Shown one piece after another: positions 52,297 through 62,202 of a stretch of DNA of 64,000 nt. A program made the translations under genes and the position numbers. The stretch covers positions 1,302,001 through 1,366,000 of the forward strand of contig NC_009616.1 of NCBI RefSeq assembly GCF_000016905.1, read 5' to 3'. How positions within the stretch are numbered: position 1 is the first letter of the stretch; the number at the start of each line of letters is the position of its first letter. The DNA comes from Thermosipho melanesiensis BI429 (GTDB lineage Bacteria; Thermotogota; Thermotogae; Thermotogales; Fervidobacteriaceae). The notes below the pieces were generated by a model. That model saw only the letters and a program-made list of their open reading frames with translations. It made no database searches and was not told where the DNA came from.

Positions 52297-53470
52297 ATAT
52301 TACTCCCAATTTCTTTCCTACTTTTTCAAATTTTTCAAGGGCAAAATCAAGGTCTTCTTTTGTGTGAACTGCACTTATCATTACCCTTATTCTTGCTTTT
52401 CCTTTTGGAACTGTTGGATAACCTATTGATTGTGCAAAGATGCCCTCTTCAAATAGTTCTTTGCTAAATTGTGTTGAAAGTTTTGCATCGTATAACATGA
52501 CGGGCGTAATTGGAGTTTCACTTTCACCTGTGTCAAAACCCAATTTTTTCATTTCTTCTTTAAAGTATTTTGCATTATCCCAAAGTCTCTTTACTCTTTC
52601 ATCTGATTCTTGGAGAATTTTTGTCGCTTCTAATGCAGCAGCAGTGTCTGCAGGTGATAATGGACTACTAAAAAGGAATGGTCTTGCTTTTTGTTTTAGA
52701 TAGTCAATGAGTTCCTTTTTACCTGCGATGTAACCACCGAGAACACCAAATGCTTTTGAGAGAGTACCTATTTCAATATCTACTCTACCGTGTAATCCAA
52801 AGTGATCTACTATACCTCTTCCATGACTTCCAAGTACTCCTTCACCATGGGCATCATCTACCATTACCATGGCATTGTATTTTTCAGCGAGCTCAACAAT
52901 TTCAGGTAATGGAGCCAAATCTCCGTCCATGCTAAATACACCATCTGTGATTATTAATTTTCTTCTAGCATCTTTAGCTTCTTTAAGTTTTTCTTCAAGA
53001 TCTTTAATATCTCTGTGTTTCCAAACAAATCTTTTTGCTTTTGATAATCTAACACCATCAATGATACTAGCATGATTTAATTCGTCTGAAAGAATAGCAT
53101 CTTCTTCATTTGTGATAGCTGGTATAACGGCTTGATTTGCAACAAAACCTGATTGTAAGAATATTGTTGCTTCTACTTTTTTAAACTTTGCCAAAGTTTC
53201 TTCTAATTCATTATGTAAAGAAAAAGTACCTGCAATAGTTCTAACTGCACCAGGACCTACACCCCATTTTTCAACAGCTTGTTTTGCTGCGTTTTTTAAT
53301 CTTTCTTCATTTGCAAATCCAAGATAGTTATTAGAACAAAGATTTAACACCTTTTTCCCATCAATAACCAACCATGCACCTTGGGGTGATTCGAGAGTTC
53401 TAATATATGTGTACAATCCCTGGTTTTTTAATTCATCAATTTCTTTTGCAAAAATGCTGTAATCAAACAC
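52295..53470 (-). CDS. kbl: Glycine C-acetyltransferase (2-amino-3-ketobutyrate CoA ligase)
   Basis: Kbl cleaves 2-amino-3-ketobutyrate with CoA to glycine and acetyl-CoA, finishing threonine breakdown. The alpha-oxoamine synthase features are [16 protein letters not shown] at about 42-57, [46 protein letters not shown] at about 201-213, and the PLP lysine in [17 protein letters not shown] at about 233-249. The 391-aa length is typical. It lies 11 bases downstream of tdh, forming the usual tdh-kbl operon. Confidence 0.96.
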   Translation of the reverse strand: MFDYSIFAKEIDELKNQGLYTYIRTLESPQGAWLVIDGKKVLNLCSNNYLGFANEERLKNAAKQAVEKWGVGPGAVRTIAGTFSLHNELEETLAKFKKVEATIFLQSGFVANQAVIPAITNEEDAILSDELNHASIIDGVRLSKAKRFVWKHRDIKDLEEKLKEAKDARRKLIITDGVFSMDGDLAPLPEIVELAEKYNAMVMVDDAHGEGVLGSHGRGIVDHFGLHGRVDIEIGTLSKAFGVLGGYIAGKKELIDYLKQKARPFLFSSPLSPADTAAALEATKILQESDERVKRLWDNAKYFKEEMKKLGFDTGESETPITPVMLYDAKLSTQFSKELFEEGIFAQSIGYPTVPKGKARIRVMISAVHTKEDLDFALEKFEKVGKKLGVI

Positions 53471-53481
53471 AGTTACACCCC

Positions 53482-54513
53482 CTAATCAAGATTTAATACT
53501 ACTTTTCCACATTTTTTGTTTAACATAAGTTCAAAGCCTTTTTCCCATTGATCAAATGGAAGAACGTGAGTTACTACCTTTGAAAGATCAACTTTTTTGT
53601 TTTTTAATAACTCATCTGCTACTTTCCAAGTATCGAACATTCTTCTTCCTGTAATACCGTATACGGTAATACCTCTCATTATCACCAGTGAATCAAGGTT
53701 AATATCGATGCTTCCGCCAAATATGCCTAGCAAAGAAGCTTCTCCACCCATAGTCACGCATTTTAGACCGTCTTCCAAAGCTTTTTTATTTCCACTCATT
53801 TCTAGTAAGATATCTACACCATCATTGGTTATTGTGTATATACTTTTTACTAAATCTTGTTCCAAAGGGTTTATTACTATATCTGCCCCATTTTCTTTAG
53901 CCATTTCTATTCTTAACGGATCTACTTCCGTTGTAATTACAAGACTTGCACCTGCGGCTTTTGCTACTTGTATGGCCATTAAACCTATTGGCCCAGATCC
54001 AGTTATGAGAACCTTTTTACCAGTTAGATCACTTACAAGTGCGGTATGTACAGCATTTCCAAAAGGTTCCATTACAGAAGCAAAATCTAGCGGTATTTCT
54101 TTTGAGAATTTCCATAACACTGTTTCTGGGATTACAGCATATTCTGTAAATACACCATTTCTATCTACTCCTAATATCTCGAGATTTTTACAAACATGCA
54201 TGCGGCCTGTTTTACATTGATAACAGTGTTCACATGGAATGTGAGTTTCGGCAGAAACCAAATCTCCCACTTTAACTTGGGTTACTGCTTCACCTACTTC
54301 TACAACTTCGCCAGCCATTTCATGCCCAACTATCAATGGTGGTTTTATTCTTGACTGTGACCATTCATCCCATTTGTATATATGAACATCTGTTCCACAA
54401 ATGGAAGCTCTTCTGATTTTAACAAGTACATCCCTTGGACCTAATTTTTCCGGTTTATTTACATCTCTCATTGTAAATCCAGGACCTGCATTTTCTTTTA
54501 ATATTGCTTTCAT
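53482..54513 (-). CDS. tdh: L-threonine 3-dehydrogenase
   Basis: Tdh oxidises L-threonine to 2-amino-3-ketobutyrate with NAD+. The zinc-alcohol-dehydrogenase features are [14 protein letters not shown] with the catalytic zinc Cys at about 38-51, [14 protein letters not shown], the structural zinc cysteines in [18 protein letters not shown], and the Rossmann [18 protein letters not shown]. The frame opens at 54540, but GGAAGGAGG precedes the ATG at 54513, giving 343 aa, the family norm. With kbl it converts threonine to glycine and acetyl-CoA. Confidence 0.96.
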   Translation of the reverse strand: MKAILKENAGPGFTMRDVNKPEKLGPRDVLVKIRRASICGTDVHIYKWDEWSQSRIKPPLIVGHEMAGEVVEVGEAVTQVKVGDLVSAETHIPCEHCYQCKTGRMHVCKNLEILGVDRNGVFTEYAVIPETVLWKFSKEIPLDFASVMEPFGNAVHTALVSDLTGKKVLITGSGPIGLMAIQVAKAAGASLVITTEVDPLRIEMAKENGADIVINPLEQDLVKSIYTITNDGVDILLEMSGNKKALEDGLKCVTMGGEASLLGIFGGSIDINLDSLVIMRGITVYGITGRRMFDTWKVADELLKNKKVDLSKVVTHVLPFDQWEKGFELMLNKKCGKVVLNLD

Positions 54514-54545
54514 ATTAATCCTCCTTCCAGTTTTATCCATCTATA

Positions 54546-54574
54546 ATTATATTACTTAAAAGTGCCTTAGTAAA
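54546..54574 (-). promoter_or_regulatory. Probable promoter of the tdh-kbl operon
   Basis: On the minus strand, TTTACT (54569-54574) and TATAAT (54546-54551) are 17 bases apart, ending 33 bases upstream of the tdh start. Confidence 0.55.
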
Positions 54575-54634
54575 TCAAGATAATAGTTTATTAAACGAAA
54601 TTATAGTTTCTTAGAATATAATTAAAACAGTATA

Positions 54635-55959
54635 TTAATTGTTATTTAACTTTTTAAGGAATGTTTTCCCAATTATGAAGAATAATAATCCATATATTAG
54701 CATTAAAATTAACCCGAAAAAGTTAAAGATATTTCTTCCTGTTGAAATAGAAAAAGCAGGAAGATTTAGTATGATAATTAGTGGTAAACCTATAGCTATT
54801 GAAATACCACAGACTAAGTTTTTTGCTGCTCCCGTTTCAAGTATTGGATCTACCTCTCTTAACAGAGCTATACCAGTTGATATGGTACATGTTAGCATTC
54901 CGTAAAATGCAACCCTATTTTCAATTTCGTATCTTTTAAATATTCTTTTAGTTAATGGCATTATAAAGAAATATGTTAAAACGCCTGCGGTAAATGTAAT
55001 TATAAATATTCCCCAGAATTCGTCTTTAATTTTTGAAAGTACAACTGCGCTTATGGAAGCAATAACCATAAAGTCAAATACAATACCTGCAATTCTTTGT
55101 AATAAAAAGTTATTCAAATAATTTTCTCTGGCTATATTTTTTTCTTTAAGTTTGTTATAAATAAATCTAAACGCCATTCCAGAAATAGCACCTATAACAA
55201 AATGAAATCCCCACAAAATAGTTGAAAGTGTATGTTCTATATTTCCTAATGGTAAAAGTATTTTTTCTACAAAGCTTAAGAAAATAAAAGTTATTAGATA
55301 AATAATACCAATTATCACCATTTGTATGGTCATGCCATCCATGTCAGAAAATTCATAATCTGCTACTTTTATCGCTTTTTTTCAACAATCTCTCTCTTTT
55401 TTGATTTAATAAGTAGTATATTTAAAATTACTATTTCTCCAAGTGTTGCCCGACCAAATCCGGAAGCGGCTATTGCAAGACTTATTGAACTTCCATTATG
55501 AAGACCAACTATTTCCCATTGATGTCCAACGGAATATGCCTGACCAGATCCCTGGCCAAATCCAAGTGGGACTATGTATCCAATGGCAGGTGAAAATGTT
55601 TTATCAAATGTATTTATTAAAAATCCTAGAGAAACTCCTAGAATACCTTGAAAAAGGTAAGTAGCAACAATTACTAACCCAGCACCAAGATAACTTCTTT
55701 AATTAAAATTTTCAATTTTTCTTAGAGAAAGTGATATAAAACCTATTGCCATTAGGTGATAAATTAATTTTCCTAGAAAATTTACATCTACTTTTATTAG
55801 ATTAAGAAAATTAGGTCCTATAATAAATCCAATAAATCCAGCAAGAATTGAATTGGGTATAATCATTTTTCTAAGTGGAGGGATAAATCTTTTTAATAAG
55901 ATAGCTATTGAAAATAAAACTGATATAACGAAAAAGGTTTTAACCGTTGTTGTAAACAT
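54635..55959 (-). pseudogene. Sodium/glutamate symporter-like (GltS/ESS) gene, broken
   Basis: Three pieces together make a ~440-residue, ten-helix protein. Piece one, 55959 to a TAA at 55699-55701, encodes MIIPNSILAGFIGFIIGPN. Piece two continues in the same frame (GAGLVIVATYLFQGILG, then IVPLGFGQGSGQAYSVGHQW), so the TAA is an in-frame nonsense codon, probably from AAA. A frame change at the T7 run 55376-55382 (A7 on the coding strand; one base lost) separates it from piece three, 55342-54635, with DMDGMTIQMV and a helix-rich C-terminal half. GltS-type proteins import glutamate with Na+. The fragments may be translated but no intact transporter is expected. The ATG has AGGAGG upstream. Confidence 0.82.
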
Positions 55960-57002
55960 CTTTATACCTCCTAATTAAATAATATAGTAAAAGACTTTCA
56001 TTTTCTGTTTTTATTCTAATTACGTATTTTGAGTTGTATATAAATTCGGTGAAACGTTTTAAGAATGTTGTAACACCTTTTATTTGATTAAAGCTTAGGT
56101 TTAAATTATCAAATTTCATTTCATGCTTGAGGAATTGGATATTTCCCTTTTTTAATATTTTTATTTTGTTTGTGTTTTTTCTCTTACAATCAATTTTGCA
56201 TTTTCTATGATTTTTATTTTGTTAAAGTTATCATTTAAAGCTTTAACTTGAGAATTTAAAATTTTATCAATTCTTTGGTTATTTAAGTAATCATATTTAT
56301 CTATGTGAAATTCATGTTTACAATTAATGCAAAGGGCATAATTTTTATTGTTTTTTATAGACCTAAAAGCACCACATTTTGGACAAAACCATAGAATTCT
56401 TTCTATTCCATTAGTTTTGTTTTTTCCTTCGAATTTTATCTTTTCTTTTTCTTGCCATTCCCATTCATTGTGGTTTATAAAGTCTAAAACATCTTTTCCG
56501 GAAAATTGTTTTATTTCTAAAATTATTTTGCCTCTTCTATTGTAATTAGCCCATCTTGTATTTAATAGATAGCCTCCCTTAATTTTTACTGCTACTATTG
56601 GAACTTTAACCATTTCAGGCAATTTTTCTGTTCCGGCAGGGAGTAATTGAAAAACTCCATTCCGAGTAATGGAGCCTTCTGGAAATATACCTACAACTTT
56701 TCCGCTTTTTAAATTTTTAAAGATTTTTCTTATAGTACTAATGTCTGGTTCACCTTTTTGTTTTGGTATAAAGTTTAGTGATTTAAATAAGGAGCCAATA
56801 AATGGTTTATTAAAATTACCTTTTGCAACGACCCAGGTGATAGGTTTATCGAAAAAGGAACTTATAAAAAACGGATCAAAGGTATTGGTGTGGTTTGAAA
56901 TTAAAAGAAGGGGTGTTTTAGGAATTTTCCTTTTATCTCAAGATTAAATCTTTCCTTAAAAAAAGGGGCCAAAATAGGTCTAAGATACCATATAGGATGC
57001 AT
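55940..57002 (-). pseudogene. PlsC-like acyltransferase gene with zinc ribbon, two frameshifts
   Basis: Reading three frames in order rebuilds a 1-acylglycerol-3-phosphate acyltransferase-like protein. It starts at the ATG at 57002 behind GGAGGG. After a one-base loss near 56924-56928 the frame shows the catalytic NHTNTFDP and the FPEGS motif, and later a four-cysteine zinc ribbon (CPKCGAF and CINCKHEF), unusual for PlsC. After another one-base loss near 56165 the frame continues with a hydrophilic C-terminal domain (NQIKGVTTFLKRFTEFIY) and stops at 55940, overlapping the gltS-like start. Both lesions fall at short coding-strand A-runs, so sequencing error is possible. Confidence 0.75.
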
Positions 57003-57035
57003 TTAATCCCTCCAAAACATTTACTTTTGCATAAA

Positions 57036-57070
57036 ATTATAACAAATATTGTATTATTGTATGTTATAAT
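57036..57070. promoter_or_regulatory. Symmetric divergent promoter region (plsC-like / MATE)
   Basis: TTATAACA (57037-57044) and TGTTATAA (57062-57069) are perfect inverted repeats 17 bases apart. Each strand thereby carries an extended -10 element TGTTATAAT facing outward (57065-57070 on +; 57036-57041 on -). No good -35 boxes are seen. Confidence 0.5.
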
Positions 57071-57093
57071 TATCTTTACGGAAGGAGGAAATT

Positions 57094-58455
57094 ATGCCCG
57101 CAAGAGATTTAACAAGAGGTAGTATAATAAAGCAAATATTTTTGATGGGCTTACCTACTGCAATAGGTTTTTCTTTTCAAATGTTTTATGATATCATAGA
57201 TATTTTTTGGATTGGGAAGATTTCGTCACAAGCAATTGCAGGAGTAGGTATTTTTACCACAATTTTTTGGGTTGTTGAAGCTTTAAACGAAATAATAGGT
57301 GTTAGTTCAATTTCGTTGATTTCCCAAAGCTTTGGAAAAAAAGATTTTGAAAAAACTAATATGGCTATAGAGCAAACAATAACTTTTAAGTTCCTTGTAG
57401 CGTTAATTGGAAGTTTGATTTTAATAGTGTTTTTAAAGCCATTGATGTCATTGTTTGCTGGTACACAAATTGTATTTTATGGACTAGAATATGGATATTT
57501 AAGAATCTTCTTTTTACCTATTATGTTTTCTTCTTTTTCAGTTAATACTGCATTAAGGAGTATAGGTGATTCTAAAACACCTATGTTGTTAATGATACTT
57601 TCAAGCGTTGTGAATATTATTTTAGATCCAATTTTGATGTTTGATAAATTACCTATAGTTAATATTCGTGGTTTTAATATGGGAGTTAAAGGAGCAGCAT
57701 TAGCTACTATTATTGCGCAATCTTTGGCATTTTTAATTGGTTTTTATGTACTTTTTAGTGGGAGAGAAAACATAAAGCCTTCTTTTAAAAGATTGTTTAG
57801 GTTAATTTTTGAGTTAGACAAAAAACTTATTTTAATAGGTCTTCCAAATGGCTTTGAAGTTTTCATGAGACAATTATCAGCTGTAGTAACTCTTTATTTT
57901 GTTGCAATATATGGTGAAGCTAATATTACAGCTTATACAATAGGTGGCAGGATTTTTGGATTTGTTTTTATGCCTTTATGGGGTTTTTTAATGGGAGGAT
58001 CTGCTATTATAGGTCAAAATTTAGGTGCAGAAAAAATTTCTAGAGCGGAAAAAATTGCAAAGATTTCAGGTTGGTTTTCAGTAGTATTTACTGCGATATT
58101 TTTAATTTTTATTTTAATATATGCTCCAAGTTTAATTTCAATTTTTTCCAAAGAAGAAAATATTATAGAAAGTGGAGCTTTGTTTTTGAGGTATAGTACT
58201 TTGGGATTATTGTTTTTGGCATACGCAATTGGATTAAGTATAGTTTTTCCAGGTTCTGGATACAATTTACCTTATCTTTTTATGAGTCTTGGTTCTAGGT
58301 GGTTTGTTCAGATTCCTTTAATGTATATTTTTGCAATAGTTTTTAGATTACCAGTAATTTGGCTTTGGTTATCATTTGCTTTTGGAGATATATCGGAATT
58401 TATAATAGCTATCTATTTTTACAAAAAAGGTGGTTGGAAATATAAAAGAGTTTAG
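57094..58455 (+). CDS. MATE family efflux transporter
   Basis: The 453-aa protein has twelve predicted helices in two MATE halves. Characteristic segments are MGLPTAIGFSFQMFYDIIDIF and its internal counterpart IGLPNGFEVFMRQLSAVVT, GSIGDSKTPMLLMIL-type linker (ALRSIGDSKTPMLL) and GSAIIGQNLGAEKISRAEKIA. MATE pumps export drugs or organic cations using Na+ or H+. GGAAGGAGG precedes the ATG. It is expressed divergently from the plsC-like gene. Confidence 0.92.
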   Translation: MPARDLTRGSIIKQIFLMGLPTAIGFSFQMFYDIIDIFWIGKISSQAIAGVGIFTTIFWVVEALNEIIGVSSISLISQSFGKKDFEKTNMAIEQTITFKFLVALIGSLILIVFLKPLMSLFAGTQIVFYGLEYGYLRIFFLPIMFSSFSVNTALRSIGDSKTPMLLMILSSVVNIILDPILMFDKLPIVNIRGFNMGVKGAALATIIAQSLAFLIGFYVLFSGRENIKPSFKRLFRLIFELDKKLILIGLPNGFEVFMRQLSAVVTLYFVAIYGEANITAYTIGGRIFGFVFMPLWGFLMGGSAIIGQNLGAEKISRAEKIAKISGWFSVVFTAIFLIFILIYAPSLISIFSKEENIIESGALFLRYSTLGLLFLAYAIGLSIVFPGSGYNLPYLFMSLGSRWFVQIPLMYIFAIVFRLPVIWLWLSFAFGDISEFIIAIYFYKKGGWKYKRV

Positions 58456-58494
58456 GACTTTAATCGTAAATTTTTCATATAAGGAGGTGGAAAG

Positions 58495-59337
58495 ATGATA
58501 ACAAATAAAGATAAAGTAGTTAAACTTTCAATAATGGTTGAAGTGGCTCATCCAGTAGTTAGAATACCAGTTCTTGATGGGGAGGGTAATGCACATTATT
58601 TTCCAGGTGTTGGTGGAATAACTTATAATTTCGGATTGGGCGATAATGCATTTAAAATGCATGGAGATCATATTGAACCAGATGTTTCTACTAAAAATAG
58701 TGATGCTAAGCTTAATGATACTTGTATGACTTTGGCATGTATTGGAAATGAAGCGGAAGTTGTTTCTGGAGATGCAAAAGGCATGAAAGGTTTTGTTATT
58801 GGAAAACATGGAGGTGTAGATCATATCTTAGTATATTTTAAAGAAAAGGAAAAATTGAGAGTAGGAGATAAAATTCAAATTAAAGCATGGGGCCAGGGGC
58901 TTGAATTAACAGATTATCCTGAAGTAAGAATCTATAATATCGATCCGAAATTATTTGAAAAAATTCCAATTGAAGAAAAAGATGGAAAACTAATAGTCCC
59001 TGTTACTGCAGAAATTCCAGCCCATTTAACTGGGTCAGGAATAGGAGCCTCAAATCCAGCAGATACAGATTACGATATAAATACACATGACATGGAAGAA
59101 ATAAAAAGACTAGGAATTGATAAAATAAAAATAGGAGATATAGTTGCAATAAAAGATCATTACAGTGGTTTTGGGGTTGGTGGTTATAGGAAAGATGCGG
59201 TGTCTATAGGTGTAGTAGTACATTCAAATTGTGTTAAAACAGGTCATGGTCCAGGGGTTGTTGTAATTATGACTTCTGCAAATGGAATAATAGAGCCAAA
59301 AAAAGTTTCTCAGATGAATATAAAGGATTTTATTTAA
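58495..59337 (+). CDS. DUF4438 family protein
   Basis: The 280-aa product is a soluble, glycine-rich protein with recognisable blocks: VVRIPVLDGEGNAHYFPGVG, GDNAFKMHGDHIEPDVSTKN, CIGNEAEVVSGDAKGMKGFV and HLTGSGIGASNPADTDYDIN, ending in HSNCVKTGHGPGVVVIMTS. This matches a Thermotogota/Firmicutes family of unknown function (DUF4438), as I recall its members. The many conserved His, Asp and Gly residues suggest an enzyme with a metal site. It follows the MATE gene after 39 bases and has AAGGAGGTGG upstream. Confidence 0.75.
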   Translation: MITNKDKVVKLSIMVEVAHPVVRIPVLDGEGNAHYFPGVGGITYNFGLGDNAFKMHGDHIEPDVSTKNSDAKLNDTCMTLACIGNEAEVVSGDAKGMKGFVIGKHGGVDHILVYFKEKEKLRVGDKIQIKAWGQGLELTDYPEVRIYNIDPKLFEKIPIEEKDGKLIVPVTAEIPAHLTGSGIGASNPADTDYDINTHDMEEIKRLGIDKIKIGDIVAIKDHYSGFGVGGYRKDAVSIGVVVHSNCVKTGHGPGVVVIMTSANGIIEPKKVSQMNIKDFI

Positions 59338-59411
59338 ACATTTGATTTAAAATTTAGAAATAAAGAAGTTTGGTATTTGTTTATTTTCAATTCCTATTCC
59401 AGAAGAACTGA

Positions 59412-59438
59412 AAAAAACAGGCCTAATGCCTGTTTTTT
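59412..59438. terminator. Bidirectional terminator between DUF4438 gene and ABC operon
   Basis: An 11-bp stem AAAAAACAGGC/GCCTGTTTTTT (59412-59422 and 59428-59438) has a CTAAT loop, with T-runs on both strands. It separates convergent operons. The sequence 59338-59411 shows nothing else I can name. Confidence 0.9.
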
Positions 59439-59444
59439 GTATTG

Positions 59445-60251
59445 TTAAAATAATTTTATTTCTTGTTTTTCATTCAAATATCCAATTATAATTTCATTTA
59501 GTTTTGGATATCTACCTATATCCTCATCAGTTTTCACAAGTAAGTTATTTCCTACAAGACCTATTATGGTTCCTGTTTTCGTATCCTGATATGCTTCAAT
59601 TATGCGATGTTTTTCCTTGGCATGATCTATATAATCATGGTATATAACTTCTCCATCCTTTATTATTGCAATTTTATCTGCGTATTCTTCGATTTCAAAG
59701 ATTTCATGTGATGAAACCAGGACATGTTTTTCATTATCAGCGTATTCTCTCATTATTTTCATAATTTCTACCCTTATAGTTGGATCAAGGTGTTGTGTGG
59801 GTTCATCTAGTAGTAATATTTCAGCGTTAGATGAAACAGCTAAAGCGACTAAAAATAATGTTTTTAAACCTTGAGAGTATTTTTCAATCTTTTTATTTAA
59901 GTCTAAATTATACTTTATTGCAATTTTTTCAAAGACATTTTCATTCCAATTTGGGTAAAGATTAGACCAGATTTTTTTATAATCATATCCGTTAAGATTT
60001 TGAAAAATATTTCTATCTTCCGGAACGTATGCTAATTGGTGTTTCATGTTTTCAGTAAATTCTTCATTGTTGAAAAATATTTTTCCATTGTCTTTTTTTA
60101 CTACATGCGATATACAATTTAGTGTAGTTGTTTTTCCAACGCCATTTGGACCTATTAATGCTAAGATTTCACCTCTATCTATTTTAAAAGAGATATTACT
60201 CAATACAATTTTGTCTTTGAATGACTTTTTTAAATTTTCAATTTTTAACAT
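59445..60251 (-). CDS. ABC transporter ATP-binding protein (YtrB-like)
   Basis: Walker A is GPNGVGKTTT, Walker B is AEILLLDEPTQHLDP, the signature is the degenerate YSQGLKT at about 132, and the switch histidine is in VSSHEIFEIEEYADK. The SQG-type signature and the ~80-residue C-terminal extension are typical of ATPases paired with a GntR/YtrA regulator. The frame opens at 60284, but GGAGGTGAAAG places the start at the ATG at 60251. It overlaps the membrane-protein gene by 14 bases; the two probably form one transporter. Confidence 0.9.
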   Translation of the reverse strand: MLKIENLKKSFKDKIVLSNISFKIDRGEILALIGPNGVGKTTTLNCISHVVKKDNGKIFFNNEEFTENMKHQLAYVPEDRNIFQNLNGYDYKKIWSNLYPNWNENVFEKIAIKYNLDLNKKIEKYSQGLKTLFLVALAVSSNAEILLLDEPTQHLDPTIRVEIMKIMREYADNEKHVLVSSHEIFEIEEYADKIAIIKDGEVIYHDYIDHAKEKHRIIEAYQDTKTGTIIGLVGNNLLVKTDEDIGRYPKLNEIIIGYLNEKQEIKLF

Positions 60252-60783
60252 AGCTTTCACCTCCAGTGTAAGACTTATATGCAAAGTATAATAAAGCTAT
60301 TGAAAAGATTGCAGAAAGAAAAACATTTCCCTGAGTAGTAGGACTTATTAGTAAGTAAGGGTTAAAGTTTGAACCAAAATTTAACTCTCCAAAACTTGTG
60401 AGAATGCCATCTAATATTAAAAAGATGATGGTAATTGCAAAGTTGTCTAACCCAAAAGATGCTGATAAGGTTGCAATTGAAAAAATAGCAGTGGAAAAAA
60501 TAAGTATGAAGGTTAGTTTTTCTGGTTCTACAAGTAGAGTTGTTGAGGAAATAATAAGTATTAGAAATAAATAAGTATATAGCATAATTTCTTTTTTTGT
60601 AAAAGGGAGATAGTAGTAGGATTTGTCTTTTTTAGATTTAATTTTTGAAGCTAAAGTGAGGTTTGAAAGGAAAAATATAGAGAACATATTTGCATAAGGT
60701 ATAAATAAAAGTAAAAACCAAAAAAACCAACTTCCACTTTTTTCTTTTATTATAATCTCAGCTAATGTTTCAAATTTTTTCAT
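60238..60783 (-). CDS. Membrane protein, likely permease of the adjacent ABC ATPase
   Basis: The 181-aa protein has about five to six predicted helices (for example FWFLLLFIPYANMFSIFFL and TYLFLILIISSTTLLV). No sequence family is recognised. It is shorter than common ABC-2 permeases but is encoded between the GntR regulator and the ATPase with overlaps on both sides. The start ATG has AGGAGGTG upstream, inside the regulator gene's end. Confidence 0.7.
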   Translation of the reverse strand: MKKFETLAEIIIKEKSGSWFFWFLLLFIPYANMFSIFFLSNLTLASKIKSKKDKSYYYLPFTKKEIMLYTYLFLILIISSTTLLVEPEKLTFILIFSTAIFSIATLSASFGLDNFAITIIFLILDGILTSFGELNFGSNFNPYLLISPTTQGNVFLSAIFSIALLYFAYKSYTGGESYVKN

Positions 60784-61132
60784 TTTTCCACACCTCCTCT
60801 AATATGATAAATAGTGTTTGAAGGTCAATATTTAGTTTCTTTAAATTTTTTACTATTTCTCGGATTTCATTTGTTATTTTGGGATCTATTTTTAGATTTT
60901 TATTCACAAAATAACCTATTCCCTGCTCAGAAGAAACTATTCCTTCTATTTTCAGTTTTTCAAGTGCCTTAAGAACGGTGTTAATATTAACTTGAAATAT
61001 TTCTTTCAGTTTTCGAACTGTTGGAAGTTGGGCTCCTGGATTTAAGTTTCCAAGTAAAATTTCAGATTTTATCATATTTATTATTTGTATATACGCAGGA
61101 ATGCCGCTATGCTTATCCACTTGTTTTAACAT
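60770..61132 (-). CDS. GntR family regulator (YtrA subfamily)
   Basis: The 120-aa protein has an N-terminal GntR winged helix (IPAYIQIINMIKSEILLG, then LPTVRKLKEIFQVNINTVLK and LKIEGIVSSEQGIGYFV) and only a short helical C-terminal part. This is the YtrA layout, which usually represses its own ABC operon in the absence of envelope stress. AGGAG seven bases before the ATG at 61132 decides the start over 61150. It lies directly after the DUF4097-like gene. Confidence 0.92.
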   Translation of the reverse strand: MLKQVDKHSGIPAYIQIINMIKSEILLGNLNPGAQLPTVRKLKEIFQVNINTVLKALEKLKIEGIVSSEQGIGYFVNKNLKIDPKITNEIREIVKNLKKLNIDLQTLFIILEEVWKNEKI

Positions 61133-61136
61133 GCGA

Positions 61137-62111
61137 TCACTCCTGTTCAAGAGTTAATTTTACGCCTTTAACATTTAAAGTGGCATTTTTATAATTTTTT
61201 ACTTTTACATTTCCTGAAGTTCCATAAGCTGTAAAGTAAGAATTAGAATTTGAAAGATCGATATCACCGTTAATAGATGTTCCAGAAAGTTCTATTGAAT
61301 CTGTCGAATTTCCAACGTTAAAATTCAAGTTCATTCCTGTCCCATTTATTACCAAAGAGTTATAGTTAATTTTTCCTTTAATATTTATTCCCGTTCCATC
61401 TACTTTGAATATTTTTCCAGAAAGAATACCGTTAATGTTGATACCCGTTCCATCAACTTCAAGAATATTTGATTCTATATTCCCTCTTAAGTTTATTCCT
61501 GTTCCATCTAGTTTGATGTATGAGCTTTTTATATTTGTATTTTCTAAATCTATGCCAGTGCTGCTTATTTCTAAATTTTCAAGTGAAGCATTTCCAAGTA
61601 TTTTAGTGGAATTTGTATTTATTTTTAAACTTTTTAATTGGCTATTACCTATCTTGATAACGTAATATTTATTTACCTTATAAGTTTTTGGTATATTTAT
61701 ACTAATTTTAAGTTTGTTGTTTTCCTGTGTGATGTTTAGTTCATCAGGGTATTCGATGTTGTTTCCATCTATAAGATGTAATATAAGATTTGCATTTTCG
61801 AATTTTATAGATACTTCTTCATAATTTAAAGTTGTTATTCTGTTTGGATTTATGGTTTCTTTTTTCACAGGGTTGAAGAAGTTTGGAATGAAATTAATAG
61901 TAACGTTTTCTAATAAAAAAGGAAATGAGAAAATCAAGACTAGTATTATGAATCCTATTGCAGCATTTTTGAGTATAGTTCCAAACAGAAAAACACTTAT
62001 TACAAATATTATAATTTTAACACTCCAAAAGGGTATAACAATACTAAGTATTCCTAATATAATTAGTGCTATGATTTTTGAAGTTATAGGGTATGCTTTC
62101 ACAAAGTCCAT
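61137..62111 (-). CDS. Membrane protein with DUF4097-like beta-helix repeats
   Basis: Residues about 8-70 contain two to three membrane helices. From about 110 the protein is a regular beta-helix: repeated rungs with the pattern DGTGINLRG, DGTGININGI, DGTGINIKG, NGTGMNLNF, the texture of DUF4097/DUF2807-type putative adhesin domains. The frame extends to 62243, but GGAGGTGATACT precedes the ATG at 62111. In several Firmicutes such domains are linked to envelope-stress ABC operons. It leads the GntR-permease-ATPase operon. Confidence 0.8.
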   Translation of the reverse strand: MDFVKAYPITSKIIALIILGILSIVIPFWSVKIIIFVISVFLFGTILKNAAIGFIILVLIFSFPFLLENVTINFIPNFFNPVKKETINPNRITTLNYEEVSIKFENANLILHLIDGNNIEYPDELNITQENNKLKISINIPKTYKVNKYYVIKIGNSQLKSLKINTNSTKILGNASLENLEISSTGIDLENTNIKSSYIKLDGTGINLRGNIESNILEVDGTGININGILSGKIFKVDGTGINIKGKINYNSLVINGTGMNLNFNVGNSTDSIELSGTSINGDIDLSNSNSYFTAYGTSGNVKVKNYKNATLNVKGVKLTLEQE

Positions 62112-62128
62112 AGTATCACCTCCATATT

Positions 62129-62174
62129 TATATATTGTTCTATATAAGTATAACACATACAAAGAAAAAAACAA
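62129..62174 (-). promoter_or_regulatory. Promoter and palindrome of the DUF4097/GntR/ABC operon
   Basis: On the minus strand, TTGTTT (62169-62174) and TATACT (62147-62152) are 16 bases apart. Immediately downstream lies TATATA-N6-TATATA (62129-62146), a possible site for the operon's GntR regulator, although its low complexity makes chance likely. Confidence 0.5.
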
Positions 62175-62202
62175 ATAAAAATTTAAGTAAAATTTGAATA
62201 GT

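Noticed and set aside
53597-54220. 207-aa open frame on + antisense to tdh
   Set aside because: The tdh frame has all expected motifs; the antisense frame resembles nothing known.
56669-56947. 92-aa open frame on +
   Set aside because: Antisense to the conserved acyltransferase motifs of the broken plsC-like gene.
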